A stretch of 64,000 nt of DNA. Origin: Leguminivora glycinivorella. Its lineage: Eukaryota > Arthropoda > Insecta > Lepidoptera > Tortricidae. The stretch spans positions 9,561,706-9,625,705 of the forward strand of contig NC_062992.1 in NCBI RefSeq assembly GCF_023078275.1, given 5' to 3'. The translations under genes and the position numbers were made by a program. The notes under the pieces are model-generated. The model did no database searches, had not been told where the DNA came from, and was given only the letters and a program-made list of their open reading frames with translations. Numbering within the stretch: the stretch's first letter is position 1; each line of letters starts with the position of its first letter. Of this stretch, positions 1 through 13,100 are shown piece by piece.

Positions 1-229
1 ATTTTATTTCATATTTCACATTTCCACCACAGGTTTAAGTTCAACTGTACGATAATATTGTCCCCGCTCCCCGCACAATCAAACAGAGACACAATTTCAA
101 AGTTTACAATCACTTAGAATAATTTCCAAGTAAAAACAAACAGAGAAACAATAGCAGAAAAACTTCACTCACCAGTAAAATACACGATAGCCAGATAGTC
201 TGTTCGCTCCGACCCTTTTATAGTATCTA

Positions 230-356
230 TTAGAGACATAACAGAGACTGGGGACATAATGGAGACTGGAAACTTACTGGAGACTTAACAGAGACATAAC
301 AGAGACCTAACGGAGACTGGAGAAATACTGGAGACTGGAGACAAGGGACAAGGGAC
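230..356. repeat. Imperfect short tandem repeat built on GAGACT/GAGACA
   Basis: About a dozen irregularly spaced GAGACTGGA, GAGACATAA and GGAGACTTA words follow one another over 125 bp, ending in two ACAAGGG words. The unit length is variable (8-18 bp). Confidence 0.7.
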
Positions 357-485
357 AACGGATAGCCATTAAATTTACACGCATAAGAATAACACAAGTG
401 CTTTGTTTACACTCATACTCTCTACGCAATAAAGTTCACTACACACGGATGTTTGCTTATCAACAGGTACAGATCGCACCTGTTT

Positions 486-486
<1 letters not shown>

Positions 487-529
<43 letters not shown>
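487..529. repeat. (AG)n microsatellite
   Basis: Uninterrupted AG dinucleotides, about 21 copies. Confidence 0.98.
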
Positions 530-533
<4 letters not shown>

Positions 534-577
534 ACTATTGATATTGATACCTATCTAATCCAGTAGTGGAACATTTC

Positions 578-815
578 GTAAATCGATATAGTACATTTCG
601 ATACAAGTGCGAAAAAGAGGAAGTTCGAAACGAGTGGCGATAAATTAAAACACGACCGAAGGGAGTGTTTTAAATCGACACGAGTTACGAATTTCCTTTT
701 CGCACGTGTATCGAACGACGTTTTTCAGTACAGATGGACCTCCGAAGTTTCGACCTGACATATAAGAACCACTTTTCGCACTAGTGCGTAAAAAAAGCAC
801 CATCTGTACTGAAAA
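578..815. mobile_element. Palindromic MITE-like repeat, family B copy 1
   Basis: Contains TACAGATGGACCTCCGAAGT, GCACTAGTGCG and ATCTGTACTGAAAAA in the arrangement shared with 32018-32245 and 53455-53850. Internal CGAACGAG/CTCGTT-type symmetry is evident. No coding capacity. Confidence 0.7.
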
Positions 816-3129
816 ATATTTTTACGTAAATATTATTTTGTGAAAGATTTTTAATCAATTTAGTAAGTAAACTCGCAATATTACACTTGTTTCTTAATTT
901 TACATTGAATGATATATCCAGGAAGTATAGACAGTATTATAGTCATAACTAACTTTTCTGACTTGTAATTGAAATCCAGATACAATATCGGAACATCACT
1001 CGTTTGACAGATCAGATTGTTAATGTCAACAATCCGTACATATGAATATAGTTTGTAAATAAGTTTTTTTTTTTCAATAAGTTGTACATCGAATAATAGT
1101 GAATTTTATGAGTGATGACGTGACTAAACATGTGATTAAGCATCACAGATAGTATTTCTTAAAATATTCAGTGAAATCCCGAAGGAAATATGCACCAAAA
1201 AGTTGGTCAAGGGAAAGTTGATTTGCCGTAAGTTTTATAATATATGTAATAACTATTCCATTTCCTCGTCATAGACGCTTGTTCTGTTACACTATTATTA
1301 TATAAATTGTAATAATAAAACTCTCTGGTAAGTGTAACAACTAGGTATATTTAAAGAAAACATCAATTTGAGACGTGGTTATGATAAACGGTAATTAGCA
1401 ATATCTATATATATATTAATTACAGGTATATAGTGTAATTACAGGTACTTGTTTGCCACCGACGTAGTATAAAAAAAATATATATAGGTATACTGTTTAA
1501 AACATCCACGTCTTAACACATCCATCTTTTCATTACAATTAAAAATAAAACATAAGTCAAAATTAAATTAGCTTAAAAATCGTTTGCAAATTTGTACCTA
1601 CTCTGCATATCAATATTTCATTTATTGACCAACATACCTAAGTAAAGACAATAATACAAGTCATAAATCCGCATATAAATATACATATATTACTTTAAAG
1701 TCATATTAAAATAAAGTCTAGCTTTTTCTGTCACAGGAAATGAAAGAGACAACAACATTTACCTACACTCATTTTACACCCACTTTGTCTTATTTAAGGG
1801 AACGAGATAATTTTGCCTAAGGAAAGGTATAAATGTACATTTTTAGTTTGACTATTAAATTATGATTTTTACACAGTTGCATATGATGTACTTAGTTAGT
1901 ACCTTAATAGGTATACAGACTCTCACGTACACATTTGACAGATACCAATGGGTGGATATCAGGGGTGCGATGTAAAGCATGATTGTTCCAAAGTTTCATT
2001 CCTGTTTTGTAACTAGTTCGTAACCAGTTAGGAACCGAAACTAATCCTCAATATTCCCATTCAGGTATTCATGATATGATTTTATTTTTTTGGGGATATT
2101 GAAATATTGGTATCTACCAAAGAGTTGGTATTGTAAGCAATATTTATCAAATCATAACTAATTATATAAGAATGCAACGCACTTTACGCAGTTTCATGAT
2201 ACTTCACGTAAATTAAACTAATTCATTGTTATTCAGGTATAATATTTGTTCTAGTAATATTGAAAAATCATATTTGCCGTATTATTACCATTTGTTCTGG
2301 GTATAATTACATTACATATATCTAAACTTATCAACATATATTCAAATAAATTCAATAAAATATAAGTATATGTATTTGTTTATTTAAAGTTTTGATCAAT
2401 TTTAAATCATTTATAAAACACTCAAAAACTTTTTACCCACATAATCGGCATATCCTAAGTAGTTATAACACTTCCACACAAGGGAAGACATATTTTCTGC
2501 TTGTGGACGGTAAATGCTGACGGCCAAAATTTTTTGAAATTTTTGTAAGATTTGGATTCATGGGTATATTGGGATTTGTTGGACTGTGATTTATAATTAT
2601 CGCAACTCATGCCAGCCATGATTTTAGATTCATATTAATAAACATTTCCTAGTTAACCTACGAGTACAGATTAAAGCAAGTGCACTTCATTTGTTTCTAG
2701 GCTATTTAATTTGTTCTAGATAGCGTAAATATTTAGTGATATCAGAAAGAGTAAGATACAGTAAAAGTAGTTGGTAAATGTGAAATCCAGTGCGGTGCAC
2801 ATACGTCCAAAATAGCGTTCTAAAACCTGACCAGAAATATATGGGTGAATCAACTTTTTCTTAATTACCTGTTATTGCCATGGTTACGGTCCCCTGAGTC
2901 ACGCTGGTTTTATGCAAAATTATGGTACTGAAATTATGAAGTATACCTCGAGGTTGTTTACACTGGTGTAAGCAATATTCTATGCATCGCAGTGGATTCC
3001 CAATTTATAGAAGTAGTAAGATTATTCTAGCTCGAGTCCCACTGTTGGGCAAGGCCGCTCAAATAAATTCAATTAGCACCAGTGGAACAGTAAAAAATGA
3101 CTAAATGAAATGGAACCCTAAATAAACAA
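816..3129. other. AT-rich intergenic DNA, nothing recognised
   Basis: No ORF, RNA gene or clear repeat could be supported on either strand. A phrase at 2007-2035 with GTAACTAGTTCGTAACCAGTT has a loose echo at 3748-3788. Confidence 0.5.
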
Positions 3130-3277
3130 TCTGCCGGCGTATCATGCTTCGAATTTTATCACTTATCCACGTGGATAAAGCATCCGTCACGCTTTAGCAA
3201 GTATGTCAGTGTGAGAGTGACAGATGTCTTATCTACGTGGATAAGTGATAAAATTCGAAGTATGATACGCCGGCAGA
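3130..3277. mobile_element. Palindromic MITE with ~47-bp inverted arms
   Basis: Starts TCTGCCGGCGTATCATGCTT and ends with the reverse complement; the inner arms include TCACTTATCCACGTGGATAA. The loop is about 50 bp. No TSD was verified. Confidence 0.85.
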
Positions 3278-3963
3278 ATAGCCTTTTTTCAAACACGAAC
3301 AACATACCTATTTTTTATGAAGTGACATTTTAAGCTACGCAGATGTATAGACTTACAATTTTTAAAATACTGATTGCATTTATCTATAATTAAAAAATAA
3401 CTAAGTACTCATATGAAATACATTGTAAAAATATTTGTGTCCAGATTTGTGATACAGGTTTTTTTTAACAGAACTAAAATGCACTAGGAATAGGTATAAA
3501 CCTGGATAACTAAACCAAAAGTTGTATGTCTATGTCACATAGTGCAGCTTAGCTTTGATGAAAAGACACCTGCACAAAGAAATGGCATAATAAAATCTAT
3601 AGTAAGACTAAAATTAAAAGCAAAATTGTCTATGCTCTTGCCAAATTCAGTTTAAGTTTCATAGCCTGTGTTGTACATATATTATAGTATCTAATGGACT
3701 ATTGACAAGTCAACGTACTTAAGCATACGCGCTAAGAATATTCTCGATCCATTTCGTAACCGAATGGTAACCAACCAGTTACGAAATGGGAATTTAAGTA
3801 TAAATTTTTCGTAACTTGCAACAATTGCGGTAAAAAAAAACAAATAGTTGGCAAGGGTCAGTCTCGACCCAAAGATGATACAATTGAAGAGCGCTGAAAA
3901 AAGTCAAGGAAAAGTTGGCTATAAACTGAATTTACCAAGGAGCGAGTACCAGGGCTTCATAAG
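3278..3963. other. GMPR: GMPR 3' flank / likely 3' UTR
   Basis: Directly downstream of the GMPR stop codon on the minus strand. No clear poly(A) signal or other feature was seen. Confidence 0.4.
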
Positions 3964-4133
3964 TTACGAGAAGGTGTCATTGACCTGCCGGCTGCATCTT
4001 ATGAAGGTGGCACGGCGCGGCAGCTCACGAATCTTGGCGGCTCCGACGTAGGTGCACGCTGATCGTAGCCCGCCAAGGATGTCCTTCACGGTGGCACCGA
4101 CGTCTCCTCTATACGCTACTTCTACGGTTTTAC
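3964..4133 (-). CDS. GMPR: GMPR coding exon 8, C-terminus (residues 291-346)
   Basis: Acceptor TTTCCAG; begins G-KTVEVAYRGDVGATVKDIL, includes GGLRSACTYVGAAK, and ends QVNDTFS followed by TAA at 3966-3964. No canonical AATAAA was seen on the minus strand within the next several hundred bases, so the poly(A) site is unassigned. Confidence 0.95.
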
Positions 4134-7100
4134 CTGGAAAAGGACGTAAGTCTCCTTTAATACGGGAAGGTACAAGATGTTTCCTCCTGAAGGTTTTGAG
4201 GAAAGTACTTTTTGGCTGCTCCAAAATCGTCAGTTTCAAAATATTGTTACAATCTCGCCTGTTTAAAGACTTCAATGTGACCAATTTCCCCAGTCAAAAT
4301 TTTCAAAGATGGTGTTGTGGAAAGTAGGCACTATTACATTCAGAAGACCTATCCGCATTAAGTATCCCCAGTTTGAACATCGCCCCAACATTGGTCGTGT
4401 CAGGCAAACATTCCGCCCACCAAAACGAAATCCATACGAGCTATAGTGAGTATATTATCTTTGGCGGCGTATCCTTTTGCTTTAAGATTTTCCTACACAA
4501 TATTACTGGTACAAAATTTCATTCTTACCTTCCGAAGACCTATAATCTGCAACACCACCAGAATGCTTCTCCATAGCTGTAGCGGACGCCATACCATAGA
4601 ACAGCTTGACCTTCTTTCCATCAGGTTTGGTAACAACATCGCCCCCACATTGGTCGTGTCCAGCGAACATTCCGCCCGCCATAACGAAATCGGCGCCCGC
4701 GCCGAAGGCTTTCGCTACGTCTCCGGGGCAGGTGCAGCCTCCATCCTGAATAAATAAAATATCAATAATATCAATATAATATAACGTTTTTACAGTTCTT
4801 GATTTAATTTACCTTCGCGCGTCGCCATGCGTTCAACTGAACTTAGCCTAAATATCCCGAACTGGTACTAATTGTAAGTAGTACCTCCCACTCTTCGAAA
4901 TGATCCTTAACGCCATAGGCGATGCAAGTGTCGGGCAATTGCACCGTGTGTGACAGAGTGGCGCATTAGCGCCAAGTAAAAATGACAGTGGCAAATTACA
5001 CGATCTCAGGTGTTTATGACATGATTGTCACGAAAACCTTTTAATAATTTGCTGTGCCTTACCGAAATAATGACCGGTCTGGCTCAGTCGGTAGTGACCC
5101 TGCCTGCTAAGCCGCGATCCTGTGTTCGAATCCCGGTAAGGGCATTTATTTGTGTGACGAGCACAGATATTTGTTCCTGAGTCATGGATGTTTTCTATGT
5201 ATATAAGCAAGGACGATTATAAAGGACCAGCAGAGTCCATACTAAATACCGTACCCCGTTGGCAGCCGTAAATCTATGTCACTAGATGTCACTAAGAGTG
5301 TCATTTGAATAAAAATGTCGTTTTTTTTTAAAAATACGCCCGCGGTAGTTCAACGGCAATACAAGTGATACAGTGAAAAGTATATAGATGACGCTAGGGG
5401 CCCGTGTCATGTTTCAGTCCCTGTTTACAACGCAAGCCATCGTTCTTATTTTGAATTATGACAATCATGCAAAAGAGTACCATACTGTCAAATTTTCTAT
5501 CTCTTTCATTTTGAGCGTGACGTCAATGATTAGTAATATTACTTTCAATATATTTAAAATTTAGATTTTAATGAGGCCATTTCGAACGGTGTTTATGATA
5601 GATATCATGTTGACAATCAATGTCCTGACCGTCTCGCTCATACCAATCCTATCCTATATTTGAACGAGTGCGACCGAAACAGTTGAGTATTATTGAAGAT
5701 TTTTGAATGTCTAAAATCTTATTGGTAGTTGTCGAAAACCCGCTTTTTCCATAAAGTGTTGGCGCGACGTCAAGTGGGTGATAGGCGTACGAGCAAGTAC
5801 GCGTTGGATGGTCGACTACTATGCGCAGCGGTTTTTACGCGTACTTACGGTGACACACAATCGAAAAAGGTCGTCGAGCCATAAGTACGCATACCTGCTC
5901 GTATCGTACGTTTATCACCCACTTCAGACTGCGTTTCGATCGGCGTTTAGCGACAATGATTATCAGCTCGGCTTCATGGTTTTACGAACCTTAGCTCGGA
6001 CCATCGAATATGAAACTTATAAACTTCTTTATACACAAGGGTATAAAGAAGTTTATAACCAGGTGCTCCATGACACCATTGCACCAATCTGTCGCCAGCA
6101 CCGCTACACTTCAACGGCCAAGTCACACAACTTTCATACTAATATTATAAATGGGAAAGTGTGTGTGTCTGTTTGTTTGTCCATCTTTCACGGCAAAACG
6201 GAGCGACGTATTGACGTGATTTTTTAAGTGGAGATAGTTGAAGGGATGGAGAGTGACATAGGCTACTTTTTGTCTCTTTTTATATCCCCCCACTTCCTTA
6301 GAATGGAGGATGGAAGTTTGTGGAGAGATTTTCGAATTTAACGCGAGCGAAGCCGCGGGCGAAGGCTAGTTAACTATAATAATAAAGAAATCTCAGTAAG
6401 GAACTTTATGTAGATTTCATTACTTTTTAGAGATAAACAAGCAGCTCCATCGAGACGGCTATTTTTTACAGAATGTTTTTGGTGGGATATACATAGGCAT
6501 AGGTATATAACACTAACAAGGTATCTATTGTCTTAGTCCGTTTTCACATTATCCGATCCGATATCGGATGTCGGAAGGATTTAAATGGAAAAAATCCAAG
6601 ATAGCGCCTGTAATGTATGGGGTATCATTCAGTCCTACATCCGATATCGGATCGGATAATGTGAAAACGCATTTAGTCTCATTAATTATTACTTATGTCA
6701 GAGTTTCACTAATTATTTCCTTTTATTCATTTATTATCTCAGTTTAGGTTTATACGAGTACCAAACGAGTAGTACACGAGTAGAAAATATATTACCAAAA
6801 CAATACAAACTATCATTAATTTATTATAAAAACGTAATCCAAAGTGCCACACCTGGCGGCCTAACTATCCGCGTTGTGTCCAAGACGAAGCCTGACCGAC
6901 GAAGCTAGCAAGTCTCTCTAAATGTTAGCTGAAATACTGTCAAACCATTCACTGTGATTACTCAGATTATTATAAGCAAAATGATCTTCGAATGAACTTT
7001 CTGGACAATTGAGATGCATGGGCGCAGTCGAAACCAGCTCGCCCCTTCAGCTGTGTCCCGTTGAAAATCGGAAAGATTCTTTTCCTTATCACATTTAATG

Positions 7101-10100
7101 TTTATAAATTGGATTCGCCTTCTGTCACCTAAACTGGTAATTTTATGTATGAGGTCATTGGTCATACAATTATTAATTTATACAGTTATTAATTCTGTAT
7201 CTCTACGCGCATTGCTGCTGTGATTCTAAAATATTTAATATCCATATATTATGAATATTCAATAAATCATACAGTGACATTTGTGATGTGACATGGATGT
7301 CAGATGTCACATCTGTTGGTACAATGATTGCGTTTTGTTGAACGTATTTGAGCTCAACATATAGGTTTATTATCACTAAGTATATTATATTAATGAACAA
7401 CGAAACGGATGTGACATTTTCCTAGTCCACCAACGTCATCTAGTCATTTTATTTGGCAATCATTAGACAACATGCGAACAAACTTAGCCAGCGAAGCGAT
7501 CACAACTACGTCGAGGCCGACCAAAAAATATAATTTGTAAAAATTGTGTTTTGAGCCAATATTTTGATATTAAAATAAAGTTTTTTGATATTTATTCATA
7601 GTATAATATAAAAACAAGTAAAAATATGTGTGAAAATATGTTTTTTTCCACTCCCGGGTTACGAAACAACGCCATCTAGTTTTAAAGCAAAAACTAAGCT
7701 TTTTTCAGGGGTACGCTTTTTTGTATGGGCTATATCAGTCTAGTATTAAATGGTCCTTGATATAAGTATGTATTTATCCATTTAACCCATTCAGGGCCAG
7801 CAACTCAGCTTATGAGTCATGGTGGAACAGTTCCGCAGGGCCGATGACTCGCATGTGAGTCCTGAATAAATTCTGATTTAAACATAAACAAAACGTAATA
7901 TAACGTAATAATGTAAGTATAGTTTGAGCTAACAACCATTTTCATAAGGTAATAATGAAAAAAAAAATTCTAAACATGTTTTTTTTAGTGAAATGGGGTC
8001 GAGAATATTCAAGTTTGGTTTACTATAAGTGTAATATAGTAAATATTCTTAAATTCGAGATACATACGTGTTCCAAGCAAATGGATGAATCCACATTTCA
8101 AAAATATAAATAATACATATATGCCTGAAGTTATAGACCCGACTCAAGGTATGGGTCACCGTGGCCTGGCGCTACTTGTAAAATCTACACATATTTTCAT
8201 AGCACGCAAAAATAAACCTTATTGCATTGTTTTAAAGCTTATTTCATGACGAAATTCGTTGCAAATTGTACCATTTTACAACGGATTACTGTTTGGATGG
8301 CAGCAAGCAACATTTCTAAGAACCAAACATATTACCATGCTATATTTTTTTGTTTCATTACAAAAACAGGGCAGCTTAAACAGTCACAAACTAAATAGTA
8401 ATTATTGTATTATCATAAAAGTGTGTGACAAATATTTACAAGACAAGTTTTTTTCTAAACATTTGCGTGGTGTTTATAACAGTTTTTAAGTGCTCTATTG
8501 TTTCTATTATAATGACGTTTACCAAAACAAAGATCATGACAGGCCACATGTAAGATTATCGGTGATACTTGGCCAATAAACAATGAATGCACCTGAGCGG
8601 CGGCGGATTAAGCGGTCGTCTCATCTTTCACGTGGTATTTTTGACAAAACTCAAGAAATTATTTTTCCCATCCCCTTTATTAGGATGTATTTTAGAGTAA
8701 TATGGGAAATTCTATTTAGTCACGATTTATTCGTCGGCAACTTTATACTCGTCCCAGTGCTCTTCAGTGATTTCGTATTTTGTGATTTTTGTGACCTTGG
8801 CTATTGATGACTAGAAATATACATAATCACGCACTAAGTTGCGGAATTTCATTATAAATATTTTTTAAATACTTTTCTGAACCGTATAATTAATTAATTA
8901 CATGAGAATGACAGCATCCTCTCGACAATCATATATTTCTGGTCAGACTATAAAATGTTCATTCTTACAAATAGCAACAAATTAGTAAATACATTTATTT
9001 TGAATATGAACAGAAAACAGTTGGTTAGTAAAAATGTTGCATAAGATTGTTCAACTGGCCGGATTCATAAGCGGCAATTTATTTTGCGTTCGCGCCAGGC
9101 CAGAGACCCATGAGCTGAGTCACGCGTTTTAGCTAAAAACGGTTTGTATGGTGGCCCGGCGTGATGTGTACGCTCCACAGTCCTTGGCCATGAATGGGTT
9201 AAGTATATACAGTATGTAAATTAACGAAAACCATTTACTGTAACCCGTAAATGTCCAGGTGATACTGAGAAACTTTTACTATGGAATCAACCCCGAAATC
9301 ACGAAAATATCTTCTGACAGTTTCATAGGTAGTTTTATTTTATAGTAAGTATTTCCTATGGGAGAGTAAATTTTTATTTCGCGTTTTGGGTGTTGGTCCC
9401 ATAGTAAAAGTTGCTCTGTGTAACTTAAATATTAACAGGCTTCAGTAAATGGTTTTCGTTGGTTTACATACTGTATATCGTCGCTTAGCATCCATAGTAC
9501 AAGCTTTGCTTAGTTTGGGGCTAAGTTGATCTGTGTAAGGTGTCCCCAATATTTATTTATAAATTTATTTAAACCCTTGACTCCCTTGAATACCGTCAGC
9601 ACACTCTATAACGGTGGACAGCTGCGGATAATTTAGGCCCTATTGCCGAGACACACCAAGCTCCATAACGGATACTTTCAGTCTAATCCTATGACTCACC
9701 GAAATAATGTGTCCCTTGAGCCCGTGAGCGGCGTCAGCGCACTCTATAACGGCGGACAGCTGCGGATAATTCAGGCCCTATTGCCGAGACACACCAAGCT
9801 CCATAACGGACACTTTCAGTCTAATCCTATGACTCACCGAAATAATGTGTCCCTTGAGCCCGTGAGCGGCGTCAGCGCACTCTATAACGGCGGACAGCTG
9901 CGGGTAGCCCACGCCTGTTTTGATGCGGGTAGTGCACACTGAACCTGGACCGATGCCGACCTGGACAAAATAGTAGATTGTGTCACAGGAGAGCAAAAAT
10001 TATATATTTATGTCGAGGGCGCTTAACACTTTCATTGCTAGGCCAAAATCAAAGTCCTTCGCTGAATGCTGGCGTAAATACAAACATATACCTAAAAATG

Positions 10101-13100
10101 AAAATGAAAATGAAATATTTATTTTTCAAGTAGGCATATTACAATGCGCATATGAACGTCAATATATATAAGACTCCCCCGTGGAGTCCAATCGCACACA
10201 CTCAACGAACTCAATGAATAAACAACGCCGCACGCTGAGTACTCCGCTGTGGAGTTCATTTATTTCTATGCCGTATGCTAGGACTCCTCTAGGGAGTCCA
10301 GGGCTGTCACAAAGGACAAAATTCGCCATGCATGCATTTAGTTTGCAAAGTGAACATAAAAAATAAAATCCCACGGTAAGGAAAATAAGGCTTGTGTTAT
10401 GGGTACCAGGCGGCGATGTATATAATACGTATAAACATCCATCCGTTTCATAAAGTTACAATTTACAATGTCACTGTTTGCGTCTCTTTCTATCCAATGT
10501 GTTAGATAGAGAAGGAAACAGCGAAATTGCAAATTATAACTTTATAAAACGCGACCCTGTACGTACATTCAGTTAGGTCTCCCCTGCCGACCTCTGGCGG
10601 TCGGTTTGTTTGTTCAGATGTTTTAGTACCTAATAAATATTCTTTGTAAACCATTTGTAGTCTTCGCTTTCAATAGCCGGGTTCAAAAATGTTGTTATAA
10701 TTAATAATTATTGGCATAAAGACCACATGTATCTAGACGAAGCAAATAAAATAACGAGAATGAAACAAAGAAATTTAGCTTTGGTGGTATCCTGTAGGTA
10801 AGTTTGCTAGGTCCCAACTCCCATACATGTAAGGTCGAAAGTCCTTTGTAAAAAAAACTACTTAGAATCATAATAAAACACTTAAAGTAACGACGGTCGC
10901 CTAAAACCTTACTATTGCATGTTTAAATATACTTAACTAAAAACGTATGTTACTGATATAAATTTAATTACTAGACTAGATCATTATTTCAGCGTCCCTG
11001 CAGGGCGGTTCCATTGCTTAGTCGCTGCCTGTATGTGTAAAATAAATAAACCCCACACAGAAACTATATGCTCGTATTTTTAAGATTAAGAAAATATCGG
11101 TCGATTCATTCATTTCAGTAATCTTTAAAAAATATTAAAAAAAACATTTAAGAGAATAAGATTTAATATTCCATTGTTAACGTTATGTAGAAGAAAATGA
11201 GGAAAATATGCAAGCTTTTAAATTGTTTTTCTTAAAAAAAGCACGATTTTTCTAATCCTAAAAAACGAGGTAAAGTGACAGCCCTGAAATATCGTAAGTT
11301 TCGTAAGAACTCGCTAGAGGAGTCGGATAGCATGGCGTTTAGTCATCTATAATTATATAGTATGAACTCCTCTCGGGAGTCGTGTCGCATGTGGACTAGT
11401 TTAAGAGAACTCCACGGTGGAGTTCTTAGCAATGAAAGTGTTAAAGAGCCCTGAACGAAGCTAAGGATTCTGTAATGAAATTTCGAGTAAGTATAGATTT
11501 TTTTTAATTTTATTTTTATTTATTAGTAATTAGGACAACAACAGCCGTAAATATTCAACTTACATAGGTATTCTTCAGCAGTTCTCGAAAAGTTTGTACA
11601 AAAACTAAGGAAAAAGTTAAATTTTTTATTCCTTTTTTGTTGCCAATATTTATTTCATGAATTGAGATTATAGTAAGTTTTGTTTGGTCATTAAGGTTCT
11701 CTAGTATCTATATTTTCTTAATTATAACAATTATCCTGTATATATCTTTCGAAAGTCGACTTATATCACTAAATGTTGGTAACAAAATAGGATCAATTAC
11801 AATTTGCTGACGTGCAAATCGGTCGTCGTGGAATCGAAAAGGTAAATGGACAAAAAGAATATTTAAAAAATATATTACCTTAATTATATCTGCTCCGGAT
11901 AATATTAATTCTTCTACCATCTCTCCGGTTACTACATTGCCGGCCTGCAATCAAATATTTTGAGTATATTGCCATAGAAAAGTGTGTAAATGCTATAAAA
12001 AGTTATAGGGTAAGACAAACGCGGGAACAGGGCCAAACTAACGTATGTAATCCTCAAACAGTTTCACAGTCAATGGACATTTCGAATTCAAACGGATGCC
12101 ATTTGGGATGAAGACAGCTCCTGCTACATTCCAGAGAGCAATGGATAACATTATCTGAGGAACCCATTCTCGTATATATATAGTCTTTCCCACCAGACCA
12201 CAATACCTATTGATACTTTTCGGGTTTCCCTTAACAATTTATCTTAGAGTCCAGGATGTCCGCAAGTCAGTAATTTTTTTTACCATAAATACATTAAAAA
12301 ACTTACAATTATCGTGTGTTTCGGGTACGCCGCGCGCACTTTTCTGACATGCTCGACAAAGTGCTGCGAATATCCATTGGCTACGTCCAAACATATGAAC
12401 TTGAGGTCCTTTATTGTGTCTAGAACTTCGGTGAGGCGGTTGTAGTCTGCTTCTGCGGTGCCTGAGCTAGCAGCTAAAAGGAAAACGAGTATTTAGACAA
12501 AAAATACCAAATGAAAAAAAATTGCGCATAAGGGCCCATTTACACAGGTTGAGAACTCACATACCAGTTTCATTACCTACATTGCGGTATGCTATTGGTG
12601 TGCTGAATCGTGTCAAAGGGGATCGAGTATCTCTCTATACTTACCTGTACCAAAGAGGATTGAGTATTATAGAGAGCTACTGTCAAAGTAAAATGTGTAA
12701 TCGCAGTGCATAGACTGCCATCTCTCGACACATGCTTAAAACTTTTGAACCTCAGTTTTGACAATTTGGCCTATATTCTTAGCTTGATATACTGTGTTAA
12801 AATGTCAAATATTAATATTAGCGCCATCTAGCCAAGCGTCCCCCAGAGGTGTATGGCCATCTAGGTCACCGTACCTTTTTCTGTATGGTTTTGAGGTAAG
12901 TACGTTTTTAGGGTTCCGTAGTCAACTAGGAACCCTTATAGTTTCGCCATGTCTGTCTGTCCGTCTGTCCGTCCGTCCGTCCGTCCGTCCGTCCGTCTGC
13001 GGATAATCTCAGTAACCGTTAGCACTAGAAAGCTGAAATTTGGTACCAATATGTATATCAATCACGCCAACAAAGTGCAAAAATAAAAAATGGAAAAAAA

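Larger units (their letters stand above)
1..577. other. Intergenic flank, no gene seen
   Basis: AT-rich sequence without a supportable ORF. It holds the GAGACTGGA-type short repeats and the AG microsatellite listed separately. Confidence 0.6.
4746..9837 (-). other. GMPR intron 6, transposon-rich
   Basis: Bounded by donor GTGAGT at 9837 and acceptor CAG at 4746. It contains a SINE, palindromes, a Lep1-type Helitron, a ZQ MITE, a piggyBac-like element, another MITE and the exon 6 tandem repeats, all listed separately. The rest is AT-rich with no gene. Confidence 0.85.

Noticed and set aside
5066..5145. A functional tRNA gene
   Set aside because: A and B boxes are present but no good cloverleaf or anticodon arm, and the same sequence with the same tail recurs at 54.3 and 55.2 kb, so it is a SINE.
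5778..6227. 149-codon plus-strand ORF
   Set aside because: It crosses a palindromic MITE and the start of a Lep1-type Helitron; no domain or splice logic.
12955..12998. GTCC/GGAC tetranucleotide runs as telomere-like or regulatory repeats
   Set aside because: They are an internal feature of the GGTTCCGTA-ended element and occur in each of its copies.
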